A DNA stretch of 64,000 bases from Parvibaculum sp963975745 (GCF_963975745.1 NZ_CAXBIB010000003.1:62001-126000), one strand, 5' to 3'. Shown: positions 43,928-53,466, counted from the stretch's first letter. Translations and numbers: made by a program. The notes: generated by a model from the letters alone, not told the origin.

Positions 43928-43999
43928 GAATTCCGTCCATCCGTTGCGTTTTCAGTTTCGATGCGCGCAGGTTAACCCGTCCGGCCGCGGCGCGATATC

Positions 44000-44929
44000 C
44001 TAAGTCTTCTTCCGAAACGATTGGCCGGACATGCGCGGCCCCCGCAATCGCGAGACTGCTTTCATTTCGCCGGTAAGCCATGCCGTGAAGGCGCGGATCT
44101 TCGGCCTGGCGGCATCTTCGGGCCGATGCACGAGGTAATAGGAGGAGTCCCCCGGCACTTTTTTCTCGAACGGACGGACCAGGCGTGGCGGAAGGTCGGA
44201 GATCCAGATGAGCGGCGCCATGCCGAGTACGACGCCATGTCCTTCCGCTGCGGCCTGAAGGGCGGCGGGCACCGTATCCACCCAGAGTTCGCCCGCCGGC
44301 TGCAGGCCGGGAACGCCAGCTGCCTTCAGCCAGTTCGCCCAGGCGTCCGGCCGGGGAAGGACATGAATGAGAGTCTGCCGCGCAAGGCCGGACGGCCCGG
44401 TGATTTCGCCCGCCAGTTCGGGCGCGCAAAGCACTTCGCCGCGGATGTCGAGGAGCTTCTTCGAAACGAGACCCTGCTCGGGCCTGCGGAGATTTCTGAT
44501 GGCGATGTCCACCGGATCGCGCGCGAAGTCTGCCAGCCGGTTGGATGTTTCGATGACGAGTTCGATGCCGGGATGTGCCTTGTGAAAGGCGCTGAGACGC
44601 GGGATCAGGCAGACGCTCGTGAAGAAGGGAAGGGCGCTCACGCGCAGCACCTTGTCCGTTTCGCGCTCCCGCAGTCGCGCCGTGCCTTCAGTCATTGTCT
44701 CGAAGCCCCGGCGTATGAAGCCCCAGTAGAATTCGCCCTCGGGCGTCAGCTCGATCGCGCGTGTGAGGCGCCGGAAAAGCGGCGTGCCAAGCTCCCGTTC
44801 GAGGGCGCGAATCTGGTGGCTGACGGCCGACGGGGTGACGCCCAGGGCGTCAGCGGTGCGCCGGAAGCTCAGCGTAAGCGCCGCCAGATGGAATGTCCGC
44901 AAGGCCGCCGGCGAAGGGAGATCGTCCAT
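44000..44929 (-). CDS. LysR-family transcriptional regulator (GcvA-like)
   Basis: 309 aa. The N-terminal winged helix is ALRTFHLAALTLSFRRTADA followed by LGVTPSAVSHQIRALERELG. The C-terminal periplasmic-binding-type domain contains VIETSNRLADFARDPVDIAI, a GcvA-like pattern. It is divergent from a zinc alcohol dehydrogenase gene, with a perfect T-N11-A dyad between them, so it probably controls that gene and itself. The effector is unknown. Confidence 0.92.
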   Translation of the reverse strand: MDDLPSPAALRTFHLAALTLSFRRTADALGVTPSAVSHQIRALERELGTPLFRRLTRAIELTPEGEFYWGFIRRGFETMTEGTARLRERETDKVLRVSALPFFTSVCLIPRLSAFHKAHPGIELVIETSNRLADFARDPVDIAIRNLRRPEQGLVSKKLLDIRGEVLCAPELAGEITGPSGLARQTLIHVLPRPDAWANWLKAAGVPGLQPAGELWVDTVPAALQAAAEGHGVVLGMAPLIWISDLPPRLVRPFEKKVPGDSSYYLVHRPEDAARPKIRAFTAWLTGEMKAVSRLRGPRMSGQSFRKKT

Positions 44930-44992
44930 GTAAGTGATCCTGTTTCATGCACAAAATCATTCTAGCTCAATAAATAGGGCGTTATCGGATTT

Positions 44993-45017
44993 TATAGATG
45001 AGTCTTATTCATCTATA
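44993..45017 (+). promoter_or_regulatory. LysR-type operator between the LysR and alcohol dehydrogenase genes
   Basis: TATAGATGA-N7-TCATCTATA is a perfect 9 bp inverted repeat with the T-N11-A core of LysR boxes. It lies 63 nt from the lysR start and 79 nt from the dehydrogenase start. Confidence 0.65.
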
Positions 45018-45096
45018 TGACGGCCTATTCATTTGTCGCGGGCGGCCCGCCGGCCCTATCTCCGTGGTCTCGTCATGTTTGTTGGAGATCCAGGCC

Positions 45097-46134
45097 ATGC
45101 GACAGCTCACTTTCATCAAACCCGGTACATTCGAATGGTGGGATGTGCCGGTGCCGGTTATTTCCTCGCCCGGCGATGCGCTGGTCAGGCCGGTCGCGGT
45201 GGCGCGTTGCGATCTCGATCTCTACATCGCGAATGGGCGGGCGCCCTTTCCGGGCCCCTTCGCGATGGGCCATGAGATGGTCGGTGTGGTCGTCGAGACG
45301 GGAGACCATGTCGCCCGGTTCCGGCCGGGCGATCAGGTCGTCGTTCCTTTCCAGATCAGTTGCGGCGAGTGCGACAACTGCCGCCGCGGCTGGACCAATG
45401 CCTGCACCGCAGTGCCAAACCGCGCCTGCTTCGGCATGAAGCCGCTTTCCGGCGTCGAATTCGGGGGTGCGATTTCGGAGCTCCTTCGGGTTCCCTTCGC
45501 GGATCACATGCTCGTACAGAAGCCGGACGGTGTTTCGGCGGAAGCGCTTGCGAGTGCGCCTGACAATATTCCGGACGGCTGGCGTGCCGTCGCGCCGCAT
45601 CTTGCAGCATACCCAGGCGCGGCCGTTCTTGTGATCGGCGGTGCGGCGCAAAGCGTCGGCCTTTATGCCGCGATGGCGGCCGTTTCGCTCGGTGCATCGC
45701 GGGTCGTCTATGCGGACACGGACCCGCAGCGTCTCAGGCTTGCGAAGGATGTCGGCGCGGAAGTGATCGAACTCACGCTTGCGCCTGATATGCCTGCGCT
45801 TGGATCCTTCCCCATCACGGTGGACGCGTCGGGCGAGGCGGAGGCGCTTCGATTGGCCATTCGCTCAACAGCGCCTTGCGGCGTCTGCACCAGCGTTGCG
45901 ATCTACTACGAAGACAAGGTCGTTCTGCCGTTCCTGCGCATGTATGGTGCTGGCATCACCTTCCATACCGGCCGCGTCCATGCAAGGCGCGAAATGCCGG
46001 ATGTCATCGGACACATCCATTGCGGCCATATGCACCCGGAGCGCATCACGAGCCTTATCGTGCCGTTCAGCGATGCGGCCGATGCGATGGCCGATCCGGC
46101 CCCGAAGATCGTGTTTCGCAACGATTGGACGTAA
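45097..46134 (+). CDS. zinc-binding alcohol dehydrogenase family protein
   Basis: 345 aa from the ATG at 45097 (GGAG 9 nt upstream). Catalytic-zinc residues are in VARCDLDLYIANG and GHEMVGVV; the structural zinc loop is SCGECDNCRRGWTNAC. The Rossmann segment is AVLVIGGAAQSVGLYAAMAA, in which the usual GxGxxG is altered to GGAAQSVG. Cofactor preference and substrate are not assignable. It is divergent from a LysR gene that probably regulates it. Confidence 0.88.
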   Translation: MRQLTFIKPGTFEWWDVPVPVISSPGDALVRPVAVARCDLDLYIANGRAPFPGPFAMGHEMVGVVVETGDHVARFRPGDQVVVPFQISCGECDNCRRGWTNACTAVPNRACFGMKPLSGVEFGGAISELLRVPFADHMLVQKPDGVSAEALASAPDNIPDGWRAVAPHLAAYPGAAVLVIGGAAQSVGLYAAMAAVSLGASRVVYADTDPQRLRLAKDVGAEVIELTLAPDMPALGSFPITVDASGEAEALRLAIRSTAPCGVCTSVAIYYEDKVVLPFLRMYGAGITFHTGRVHARREMPDVIGHIHCGHMHPERITSLIVPFSDAADAMADPAPKIVFRNDWT

Positions 46135-46226
46135 CCGCCGGTTTCTCTGCTTCCGCCGGGCCTTTTGCAGCGTAGCTGGGGGTGTGATAATCCCCTCGCA
46201 ACGGTTTGATGACGCGAGGTCAGGCG

Positions 46227-48230
46227 ATGAGCGGGAACGGCGAGAACGGCAAGGGCGGTCCGGGCAAGGACAAGCCCTGGATCTTCCGCACCTATGCCGG
46301 CCATTCGACGGCCAAGGCGTCGAACGAGCTCTACCGCACCAATCTGTCGCGCGGCCAGACCGGGTTGTCGATCGCCTTCGACCTACCGACGCAGACGGGC
46401 TACGACGCCGATCATATTCTTGCGAAAGGTGAGGTCGGCAAGGTCGGCGTACCGGTTTCGCATATCGGCGACATGCGGGCCCTTTTCGAGGGCATCCCGA
46501 TGGAGCAGATGAACACCTCGATGACGATCAATGCCACGGCGGCCTGGCTGCTGGCGCTCTATATCGCGGTGGCGGACGAGCACGGCGCCGACCGCAAGAA
46601 GCTTCAGGGCACGGTCCAGAACGACATCATCAAGGAGTATCTCTCGCGCGGCACCTATGTGTTTCCGCCCGAACCGTCGATGCGCCTGATCACCGACATC
46701 GTTTCCTACACCTACCGCGAAGTGCCGAAGTGGAACCCCACCAATGTCTGCTCCTATCACTTGCAGGAAGCGGGTGCGACGCCGGTGCAGGAACTCGCCT
46801 TTGCGCTGGCAACCGCGCAAGCCGTTCTCGACCGGCTGAAGGCAAGCGGCCAGGTGCCGGAGAAGGATTTTCCGCAGGTCGTCGGCCGCATCAGCTTTTT
46901 CGTCAATGCCGGCGTGCGCTTCATCACCGAGATCGCCAAGATGCGGGCCTTCGTCGATCTGTGGGAGGAGATTTGCCGTGACCGCTACGGCGTCGAGGAC
47001 GCCAAGCTGCGCCGCTTCCGTTATGGCGTGCAGGTCAACTCGCTCGGCCTCACCGAGCAGCAGCCGGAAAACAACGTCTATCGCATCCTGCTCGAAATGC
47101 TGGCCGTTACGCTGTCGAAGAATGCGCGCGCGCGCGCCGTGCAATTGCCGGCCTGGAACGAGGCGCTCGGATTGCCGCGTCCCTGGGATCAGCAATGGTC
47201 GCTGCGCGCGCAGCAGATTCTCGCCTATGAAACCGATCTTCTCGAGTATGGCGATATCTTCGACGGCTCGACGGTGATGGACGCCAAGGTCGAAGCCCTG
47301 AAGGCAGAGGCCCGGGAAGAGCTTGCGCGTATCGACCAGATGGGCGGGGCGGTCGCCGCCGTCGACAGCGCCTACATGAAGGAGCGCCTCGTCGAATCCA
47401 ATTCGGCGCGGCTCGAGGAGATCGAGGCCGGGCGTCAGGTCGTGGTCGGCGTCAACCGCTATGTCGAAACGGCACCGTCGCCGCTATCGACCGGTGCGGG
47501 TTCGATCCATGTCGTCGATGCCGGCGTCGAGGCCGAGCAGGTCGCCGCGCTGAAGAAGTGGCGCGCGGCGCGCGACAATGACGCGGTCGAGGCGGCGCTT
47601 GCCGATCTGCGTGCGGCGGCGAAGGAAGGCCGCAACATCATGGAACCTTCGATTGCCTGCGCCAAGGCCGGCGTCACCACCGGCGAATGGGGCACGGCGC
47701 TGCGCAGCATCTTCGGCGAGTATCGCGCGCCGACCGGTGTCTCCCGCGCCGCGCGCAATGCGCCGGGCGATCTCGATCCGGTGCGCGCCATGGTCGACGC
47801 AGTGTCGTCCAAACTTGGCCGCCGCCTCAAGTTCCTGGTTGGTAAACCCGGTCTCGACGGCCACTCCAACGGTGCCGAGCAGATCGCCGTGCGCGCGCGC
47901 GATTGCGGCATGGATGTCGTCTATGACGGCATCCGGCTGACACCTGAACAGATCGTCCAGTCGGCACAGGAAGGCGACGTCCATGTCGTCGGCCTGTCGA
48001 TCCTGTCGGGCTCCCATGTGCCGCTGGTCGAGGATGTGATGACGCGGATGCGCGACGCAGGGCTCTCCGATATCCCGGTCGTTGTCGGCGGCATCATTCC
48101 GGCGGATGACGAGGAAAAGCTCCGCGCCGCCGGCGTCGCCGCCATCTACACACCCAAGGACTTCCAGATCACCGACATCATGGCCGAGGTCGTGCGGCTG
48201 GTCGACTACAATACGGACGAGGCGGCGTGA
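46227..48230 (+). CDS. ecm: ethylmalonyl-CoA mutase
   Basis: 667 aa from the ATG at 46227, chosen for GAGG 8 nt upstream; TTG/ATG starts at 46206/46209 are weaker. It isomerises ethylmalonyl-CoA to methylsuccinyl-CoA with adenosylcobalamin. The N-terminus DKPWIFRTYAGHSTAKASNE and SIAFDLPTQTGYDADH, then INATAAWLLALYIAVADEHG and RISFFVNAGVRFITEIAKMR, are typical of Ecm/MeaA. The C-terminal B12 domain carries D544-x-H546-x-x-G549 (LDGHSNGAEQIA). It is shorter than methylmalonyl-CoA mutase large subunits, and ccr and mcd are close by. Confidence 0.95.
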   Translation: MSGNGENGKGGPGKDKPWIFRTYAGHSTAKASNELYRTNLSRGQTGLSIAFDLPTQTGYDADHILAKGEVGKVGVPVSHIGDMRALFEGIPMEQMNTSMTINATAAWLLALYIAVADEHGADRKKLQGTVQNDIIKEYLSRGTYVFPPEPSMRLITDIVSYTYREVPKWNPTNVCSYHLQEAGATPVQELAFALATAQAVLDRLKASGQVPEKDFPQVVGRISFFVNAGVRFITEIAKMRAFVDLWEEICRDRYGVEDAKLRRFRYGVQVNSLGLTEQQPENNVYRILLEMLAVTLSKNARARAVQLPAWNEALGLPRPWDQQWSLRAQQILAYETDLLEYGDIFDGSTVMDAKVEALKAEAREELARIDQMGGAVAAVDSAYMKERLVESNSARLEEIEAGRQVVVGVNRYVETAPSPLSTGAGSIHVVDAGVEAEQVAALKKWRAARDNDAVEAALADLRAAAKEGRNIMEPSIACAKAGVTTGEWGTALRSIFGEYRAPTGVSRAARNAPGDLDPVRAMVDAVSSKLGRRLKFLVGKPGLDGHSNGAEQIAVRARDCGMDVVYDGIRLTPEQIVQSAQEGDVHVVGLSILSGSHVPLVEDVMTRMRDAGLSDIPVVVGGIIPADDEEKLRAAGVAAIYTPKDFQITDIMAEVVRLVDYNTDEAA

Positions 48231-48253
48231 AAATTTGTAGCCCCTGAATTCGA

Positions 48254-48901
48254 TCAAGGCGCACGCGCGACGATAAATGGCCGGATGTCTTTCTTCTTCG
48301 AACCATGGCGCTCGGTGAAGTGAGTTTCAAAACCCGCCTCACGAATCGCTTTCTCCAATTCAACGGACGAAAAGGTTGCCACGGAGAATGGCGCCTTACC
48401 GATCATGCGCATAAACGGGATCGCAAGGCCAACCAGCGGATTCATGTCACCGATACAGGGTGTTTTTGAGATGAACAGTCCTCCCGGAAGCAGCATTTGA
48501 CGGATATTGCCGAGCGCCCTTGGCAGGTCGCCAGCCAGATGGAGATAGCTGAAGCCGAGAACGGCATCGTACTTGACCTGCTCGGTCGTCAATGTGTCGG
48601 CGGTCGCTTGCCGGAAGCTCAATCCGTCCTTCAGTGCGTCGCTGCCCTGACTGGCAAGCTTTTCATTGGCGATCGTGATCATCTGCGCGGAAATGTCGGT
48701 GGCGAGATAGTTTTCCACGGCATCTGCAAGTCTTAGGGCCGCTGTGCCCGTCCCACAACCCAGTTCCAGCACACGGTGACAGGGTGAGAGCAGTTCGCGT
48801 GTCCGCGCCAGCGTCTTCTCGAAACCAGCAATGTCGGCAATAGGAGAGGTCGCGTATTTTCGGGCCGCCTTGTCCCAGAATTGTGTGTCCTTGCCGCTCA
48901 T
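48254..48901 (-). CDS. class I SAM-dependent methyltransferase
   Basis: 215 aa from the ATG at 48901. Motif I is VLELGCGTGTAALRLA, motif II ATDISAQMITIANEK, and a further strand VKYDAVLGFSYLHLAGDLPR lies before LLPGGLFISKTPC. The C-terminal VELEKAIREAGFETHFTERH segment resembles small-molecule or quinone-type methyltransferases. No acceptor is assigned. It converges on ecm. Confidence 0.88.
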   Translation of the reverse strand: MSGKDTQFWDKAARKYATSPIADIAGFEKTLARTRELLSPCHRVLELGCGTGTAALRLADAVENYLATDISAQMITIANEKLASQGSDALKDGLSFRQATADTLTTEQVKYDAVLGFSYLHLAGDLPRALGNIRQMLLPGGLFISKTPCIGDMNPLVGLAIPFMRMIGKAPFSVATFSSVELEKAIREAGFETHFTERHGSKKKDIRPFIVARAP

Positions 48902-49224
48902 CCACGTCTCCTGAACCTGTCTATGACCTGCGTCGTTTGAGCCCGGCCTGCCGCCCGACCGCCATCTGTTTCGCATATAGGTGGTGGAGCGGAAAGCTGC
49001 CGCGCAACGAGTGCGCTCAGGCTGATTGGCCGCGTGGATCACATTCTTGCCATATTCCCATAATGTTTCCGCCGCATTGGAGTCCTTCAATGGCACGGGT
49101 CGTTAAGATGTGGCGGGCGTCTCCCTTCTCGATGTTTTGATTGTGGCCGACTCCGCCTGCACTTTTTCCGGTGTTACACTTTTGCCGAGTGTTAACGCCG
49201 GTTGCGTCAGGAAAGGGCTGGTCG
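48902..49224. other. 323 nt intergenic region without a supported gene
   Basis: Divergent spacer between a methyltransferase gene and the small gene at 49225. Codon use and frames give no convincing protein. A TTACACT (-10-like) at 49174-49180 has no good -35, and a single TTAACG half-site lies at 49192-49197. I see no RNA gene or repeat here. Confidence 0.5.
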
Positions 49225-49503
49225 ATGAGTGATGGTTTCGATGCGGGTGGGACGCAGGGCAAGGGACAGACGGCCTATCATTATGGCCGCGCCGCCGAGC
49301 CGCTGCCCGAACTTCATGTATTTTCCAGACTTTCCGAGCTCGATGCGGCCTATGCGGCCGAACTGGCGCAGCGGCGCGCACGGCAGGAAACGCTGGAGCG
49401 CGAAGTCGTCGAGCTTGCCAAGCGCCTGTCGGCGCCGCTCGAGAGCGCCGCGGCCGAAGCGCCGAAGCGCAAGGGCTTCTTCAGCCGGAGGGCAAAATCA
49501 TGA
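49225..49503 (+). CDS. small hypothetical protein, first gene of a three-gene unit
   Basis: 92 aa. The start at 49225 has GAAAGG upstream. Residues 1-35 are polar and Gly-rich; 36-75 form a likely amphipathic helix (RLSELDAAYAAELAQRRARQ followed by ETLEREVVELAKRLS), and the C-terminus is strongly basic (KRKGFFSRRAKS). I do not recognise the family. It overlaps the next gene by 4 nt, so the two are coupled. A role as an adaptor or DNA- or membrane-binding partner is possible but unproven. Confidence 0.72.
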   Translation: MSDGFDAGGTQGKGQTAYHYGRAAEPLPELHVFSRLSELDAAYAAELAQRRARQETLEREVVELAKRLSAPLESAAAEAPKRKGFFSRRAKS

Positions 49504-50591
49504 GCGCGACGACACTCATTCCCGAAGACACGCGCGCACAAATTTCGCGCAATTATGTCGCCAGCGAACGCGAGGCGCGTTTCGCCTCGTTTCATCTCTT
49601 CGCCTTCATCCTGATCGGGCTCATCGCCGCCGGCGCGCTTGTCGTCGATTATGCGATCGTCAGCGAATTCTGGACGCGGGCGCTCGCCAATGAATTCCTC
49701 GAACTGCCGGGCGCGCTCGGTTCGTCGGTTGCCTTCAAATCGATGCAGGTGCTGTTCGCCACCGTCGCCGCGCATATTCTCTATGAACAGCTCAGCGCTT
49801 TCGGCAAGGCCGTTTTCGTCCGCATCGTCTTCGTGCTGGCGCTGGCCATGCTGCTTGGCGTCGGTGTGCTGCTGGCATTGATGTCGCTGCCCAATGGCAT
49901 TGCCGCGACCAGCGATGGCGTTGTCGGTGGTTCGCTCAGCAATGCGCTTGCCGGTCTCGGTATCGCCTCGACGGCGACACAGGAAACCGGCCGGGTCGCT
50001 TCCGAGGTCGATCAGATGCGCGGCTGGCAGCCGCTGGCCTGGCTTGCCTCGCTCGGGATCGTGTTTCTCGTGGTGACGGGGGTTGCTGCCCTCTGCATTC
50101 ATTATGCGGTCGTGGCGCTGCGCCGCGTCTTCCACGCGCGCGACTTCAAGCATCGCCGTGTCGCGATGGAGCAGCTCGCCGCGCTCGAGGCCGAATATGA
50201 CAGCAATCGTCACGCGCTGGCGGAGATGGAGGGGCCGGAGAACCGGCGCCATCTGCTCTGGACGGGTCTGATGCGCGAATGCCGGTCCTATGAGCAGGGG
50301 CTCGAAGATGCGCGCCGCAACGGCGTTGCGGCGCTGCCGCGCAGCGGACGCGGCTTCCTCGGATTGCGCAAGGACAAGGCGCTTACCAGCGGGCTGGGCG
50401 GTGTCGACCGGGTCAAGGCCTGCGAGGAATCACGGCATCTCGGACGCTATGAAAAGCTGTTCGACGACTGGTGGGAACGCCGCTCGCGCAATGCGATGAA
50501 AGCGGGGCCGGCGCGTCTGGAATCGGTCCGCGAACCTTTCGGCGAAATCCTGCCGCCGCGCGGGTCGCGCCGCCTTCCCGCAGGCGAGTGA
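49500..50591 (+). CDS. hypothetical membrane protein with cytoplasmic helical tail
   Basis: 363 aa. Hydrophobic segments lie near residues 31-53, 81-97, 105-129 and 178-207, so three or four membrane passes are likely. The last 155 residues are charged and helical (KHRRVAMEQLAALEAEYDSN, then RHLLWTGLMRECRSYEQGLE) and end in a conserved-looking DDWWERRSRNAM segment. I cannot assign a family. The stop is 5 nt before the secreted vWA gene and the start overlaps the preceding gene, so the three form an operon. Confidence 0.75.
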   Translation: MSATTLIPEDTRAQISRNYVASEREARFASFHLFAFILIGLIAAGALVVDYAIVSEFWTRALANEFLELPGALGSSVAFKSMQVLFATVAAHILYEQLSAFGKAVFVRIVFVLALAMLLGVGVLLALMSLPNGIAATSDGVVGGSLSNALAGLGIASTATQETGRVASEVDQMRGWQPLAWLASLGIVFLVVTGVAALCIHYAVVALRRVFHARDFKHRRVAMEQLAALEAEYDSNRHALAEMEGPENRRHLLWTGLMRECRSYEQGLEDARRNGVAALPRSGRGFLGLRKDKALTSGLGGVDRVKACEESRHLGRYEKLFDDWWERRSRNAMKAGPARLESVREPFGEILPPRGSRRLPAGE

Positions 50592-50596
50592 CCGTC

Positions 50597-51277
50597 ATGC
50601 GGGTTGCCGTCACATTCGGACTTGCTGCCGTCCTGCTTTCGACACCATTTCTCGCCGTCAAGGCGGATGCGGTCGACGCGCCGCAGCGGCCACAGACAGT
50701 CATCATCGGGCTCGATCTCTCCAAGAGCAATCCGCTGGTCGACGATGCAGCCTATGCCGCGCGTGTTGCATCTCGCCTGACATCGGAAATCGACAAGTTG
50801 CCGGTGCGTTCGCGCGTCATGGTGCGGAGCTTCGGGGCCTATGATTCCTCCGCCAATCCGCTCAAGATCGACGAAGTCATTTCGGCACGGGCACGGCCCG
50901 AATCGGTGGCGGAAGGCATTTCGGCTCTGGTCGCGGCGCTGCCGCAACTGGTCGCCGAGGGCAAGCTCAAGGCGCAGGACTGGACCTTTATCGTCTCCTT
51001 CATGGAAACGATGTCGCATCAGGTCGATTGCGCGGCCAGCGATGTGCGGATCATTCTGCTGACCGACGGTTTCGAGGATTCGAGCGATGCCCGGATGCTG
51101 CGCGGTGCTGCGCTGCCGAAGCCCGAGCCCTATTTCAGTGGCTGCAGCGAACTCATGATCCTGGGAGTCGGCCAGGGCGGCGGTAGTCCGGCGGTCACCA
51201 AGCGGGCGCGCGAGCAATGGAAAACATGGTCGGATGCTGCGGGTTTCACGCGCTTCACGGGCCTTTACGACTGGTGA
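50597..51277 (+). CDS. exported von Willebrand factor A domain protein
   Basis: 226 aa. A signal peptide (residues 1-25, AVTFGLAAVLLSTPFLAVKA) precedes a vWA domain with a MIDAS-like motif IIGLDLSKSNP (DxSxS), a later IILLTDGFED strand, and LMILGVGQGGG. Two cysteines (in HQVDCAASD and FSGCSELM) could form a disulfide. vWA domains bind partner proteins through a metal ion. It is the third gene of the unit, and its partner is probably the membrane protein encoded 5 nt upstream. Confidence 0.82.
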   Translation: MRVAVTFGLAAVLLSTPFLAVKADAVDAPQRPQTVIIGLDLSKSNPLVDDAAYAARVASRLTSEIDKLPVRSRVMVRSFGAYDSSANPLKIDEVISARARPESVAEGISALVAALPQLVAEGKLKAQDWTFIVSFMETMSHQVDCAASDVRIILLTDGFEDSSDARMLRGAALPKPEPYFSGCSELMILGVGQGGGSPAVTKRAREQWKTWSDAAGFTRFTGLYDW

Positions 51278-51347
51278 AGCGGTTTTGACGCGGTAGCCCC
51301 GCCCCTATAGGGTCCGCGCGGATTTTATCCCGCGCACAGGCCTTGCC

Positions 51348-52301
51348 ATGGAAGTCGCCCTCGGTCTTGTTCTGCCGATCTTCGGTGTCATCGGCTTCGG
51401 CTACGCGGCCGCGCGATCGAAGCTTCTCGGTCCGGCGGCGATTGACGGCCTCGACACCTATGTCTTCAGCTTCGCCATGCCGGCGCTGCTCTTCCGCAAT
51501 CTTGCGCATACGGAATTTCCGGCGACATTGCCCTGGGGTCTGTGGGTTTCCTATTACGGCGCGATGCTCGCCGTCTGGGCGGCCGGTTCGCTCGTCGCCT
51601 TCTTCCTGCTGCGCCGACCATCCTCAGATGCGGTGATGCTGGGGTTCGGCTGCGGGCAGGGGAACACGATCATGCTCGGCCTGCCGATCATCCTGACCGG
51701 CTTCGGGCCGGAGGCGGGTACACCGGTTTTCCTGATCCTCGCCTTTCACGGCATCATTCTCTTCACGATCGCGACCTTCCTGCTTGAGCTCACGCGTGTG
51801 CGCGAGGGCGAAGCGCAGCCACGCTTTCGCGCGATCCTCAAGGAAGGACTGCTCAACACGGCGAAGAATCCCGTAATCATCGGCATAGCGGGAGGCGTCA
51901 TCTACGGGCAACTCGGAGTGCCGCTGCCGGCCGTCGTCGATGCATCGCTCGACATGGTGGCGCGATCGGCGATCCCTTGCGCACTTTTCGTGCTGGGCGG
52001 CATGCTGACGCGCTACGCCATCCGGCGTTCCATCGGCGCTGCGTCGGTCACAAGCTTCTTCAAGCTCGTCGCGCACCCGGCGCTCGTGTTCGTGCTGGCG
52101 CAGTTTGTCTTCGGGCTGGAGCCGCTCTGGGTCGCGGCGGCGACGATTCTGGCCGGCATGCCGACCGGCGTCTACTCATCGATCCTGGCCAATCGCTACA
52201 AGGCCGCGCCCGGCGCCGCATCGAGCGCGGTCGTCCTTTCGACCGCGGCAAGCCTTGTCACGCTGACCCTGCTGCTGGGTTTCTTTCTGGCCCCGTCCTA
52301 G
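51348..52301 (+). CDS. AEC-family (auxin efflux carrier-like) transporter
   Basis: 317 aa with about ten hydrophobic helices in two groups. The first half contains FSFAMPALLFRNLAHTEFPA and FGCGQGNTIMLGLPIILTGF, and the second GMLTRYAIRRSIGAASVTSF, typical of AEC permeases. Malonate, amino acids and auxin are substrates of relatives; none can be chosen here. It overlaps the convergent acyltransferase gene by 4 nt. Confidence 0.88.
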   Translation: MEVALGLVLPIFGVIGFGYAAARSKLLGPAAIDGLDTYVFSFAMPALLFRNLAHTEFPATLPWGLWVSYYGAMLAVWAAGSLVAFFLLRRPSSDAVMLGFGCGQGNTIMLGLPIILTGFGPEAGTPVFLILAFHGIILFTIATFLLELTRVREGEAQPRFRAILKEGLLNTAKNPVIIGIAGGVIYGQLGVPLPAVVDASLDMVARSAIPCALFVLGGMLTRYAIRRSIGAASVTSFFKLVAHPALVFVLAQFVFGLEPLWVAAATILAGMPTGVYSSILANRYKAAPGAASSAVVLSTAASLVTLTLLLGFFLAPS

Positions 52302-53350
52302 TCGCCTGCCGCCACCATGATCTTCGGCGTGTGCGGACGCGGCGCCGTCAACCGGAACATGTCCGGCCGGATGAAGAAGAAGGCGAGCGGCGTCCTCGAA
52401 ACGATGCGATAGCCAATGATCGGCGCGATCACGGCGACGGCCGTCGAGACGAGTGTGATGAGGTCGCCATTCTCGACACCCAGACGCACAAGACCGATGC
52501 GCATGGTTGCCATGGGCAGGAAGAACGACAGGAAGATGAAGAGCGAGTGGCTGCCGACATAGGCGAGCGGCGCGCCGAGACCTGCTGAAGCCAACAGGCT
52601 CACCAGAATGATGGCGCTGCCGGCGCCGGCAACACCCATCAGCAGTTCGAGCCCGCGAATGTCGATGAGGTGCGAGAAGACGACCAGTGCGACACTTGCC
52701 AGCATGACCGTGGCAAGCGCGGCGGCGCGCAGCGGCAAGGCGCGGGCCCAGTCGGCAAGCTCGAAGATCTGCTTGGCGCCATAAACGCCGGTGACGAACC
52801 AGATGAAGCGCCAGGCGAATTCGTCGATCAGCATCCAGCCGGTTTCGATCCGGGCGAAATAGAGGGCAAGCGCGAAGAAGAAGACGAAGGCCGGCCGGGC
52901 GCTGCGCAGCAGCCGCATGGTCGCGAAGAACAGGGCGAGCGCGTAGATGAACCAGAGCACGGCGAAGGGCTGGATCGGAATCATCAGCAGGTCGACATAG
53001 GTAACCTGCCAGGTGCTTTCATGGGGAATGGCGATCTTCAGGCCGATCTGGATGACCGACCAGAGCAGGTAGAAATAGGCGAAGTGGACGATCTTGCCGT
53101 CGACGAACTTGCGGAGGTCACCATAAAGCGCCTTCCAGGCGAAGAGACCGGCAACGAGGAAGAAGAGCGGCATGCGGAACGGTTTGGCGAACTCGGCCAG
53201 CGCCCCGAAAATGACCGGCAGATGACCGATTGCTGCACCGACGCCGGCCGTCGTGTGTTCCATCACCACCAGGATGATCGTCAGGCCCTTGGCCATGTCG
53301 ACCCAGTCGATGCGCTGTTTCGAAACGGCGGAAGCGGTTGCGCTGGCCAA
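52298..53350 (-). CDS. membrane acyltransferase (acyltransferase 3 family)
   Basis: 350 aa starting at a TTG (53350) backed by GGAGAG 7 nt upstream. About ten hydrophobic helices; the first cytoplasmic loop has RIDWVDMAKGLTIILVVMEH with the conserved His of the family, and KPFRMPLFFLVAGLFAWKAL follows. Members acylate sugars or polysaccharides in the membrane. It lies next to gluQRS on the same strand. Confidence 0.86.
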   Translation of the reverse strand: MASATASAVSKQRIDWVDMAKGLTIILVVMEHTTAGVGAAIGHLPVIFGALAEFAKPFRMPLFFLVAGLFAWKALYGDLRKFVDGKIVHFAYFYLLWSVIQIGLKIAIPHESTWQVTYVDLLMIPIQPFAVLWFIYALALFFATMRLLRSARPAFVFFFALALYFARIETGWMLIDEFAWRFIWFVTGVYGAKQIFELADWARALPLRAAALATVMLASVALVVFSHLIDIRGLELLMGVAGAGSAIILVSLLASAGLGAPLAYVGSHSLFIFLSFFLPMATMRIGLVRLGVENGDLITLVSTAVAVIAPIIGYRIVSRTPLAFFFIRPDMFRLTAPRPHTPKIMVAAGD

Positions 53351-53466
53351 TTTCGGCTCTCCTTCGGTTCATCCATGCCGATTCCGTCCTCTTTCGGGAT
53401 CGGATCGGGTGTCTGAAGCCAGAGAAGCAGCTTTCGCGCCAATGCGGCCCGGCTGGCGGCGGATGG

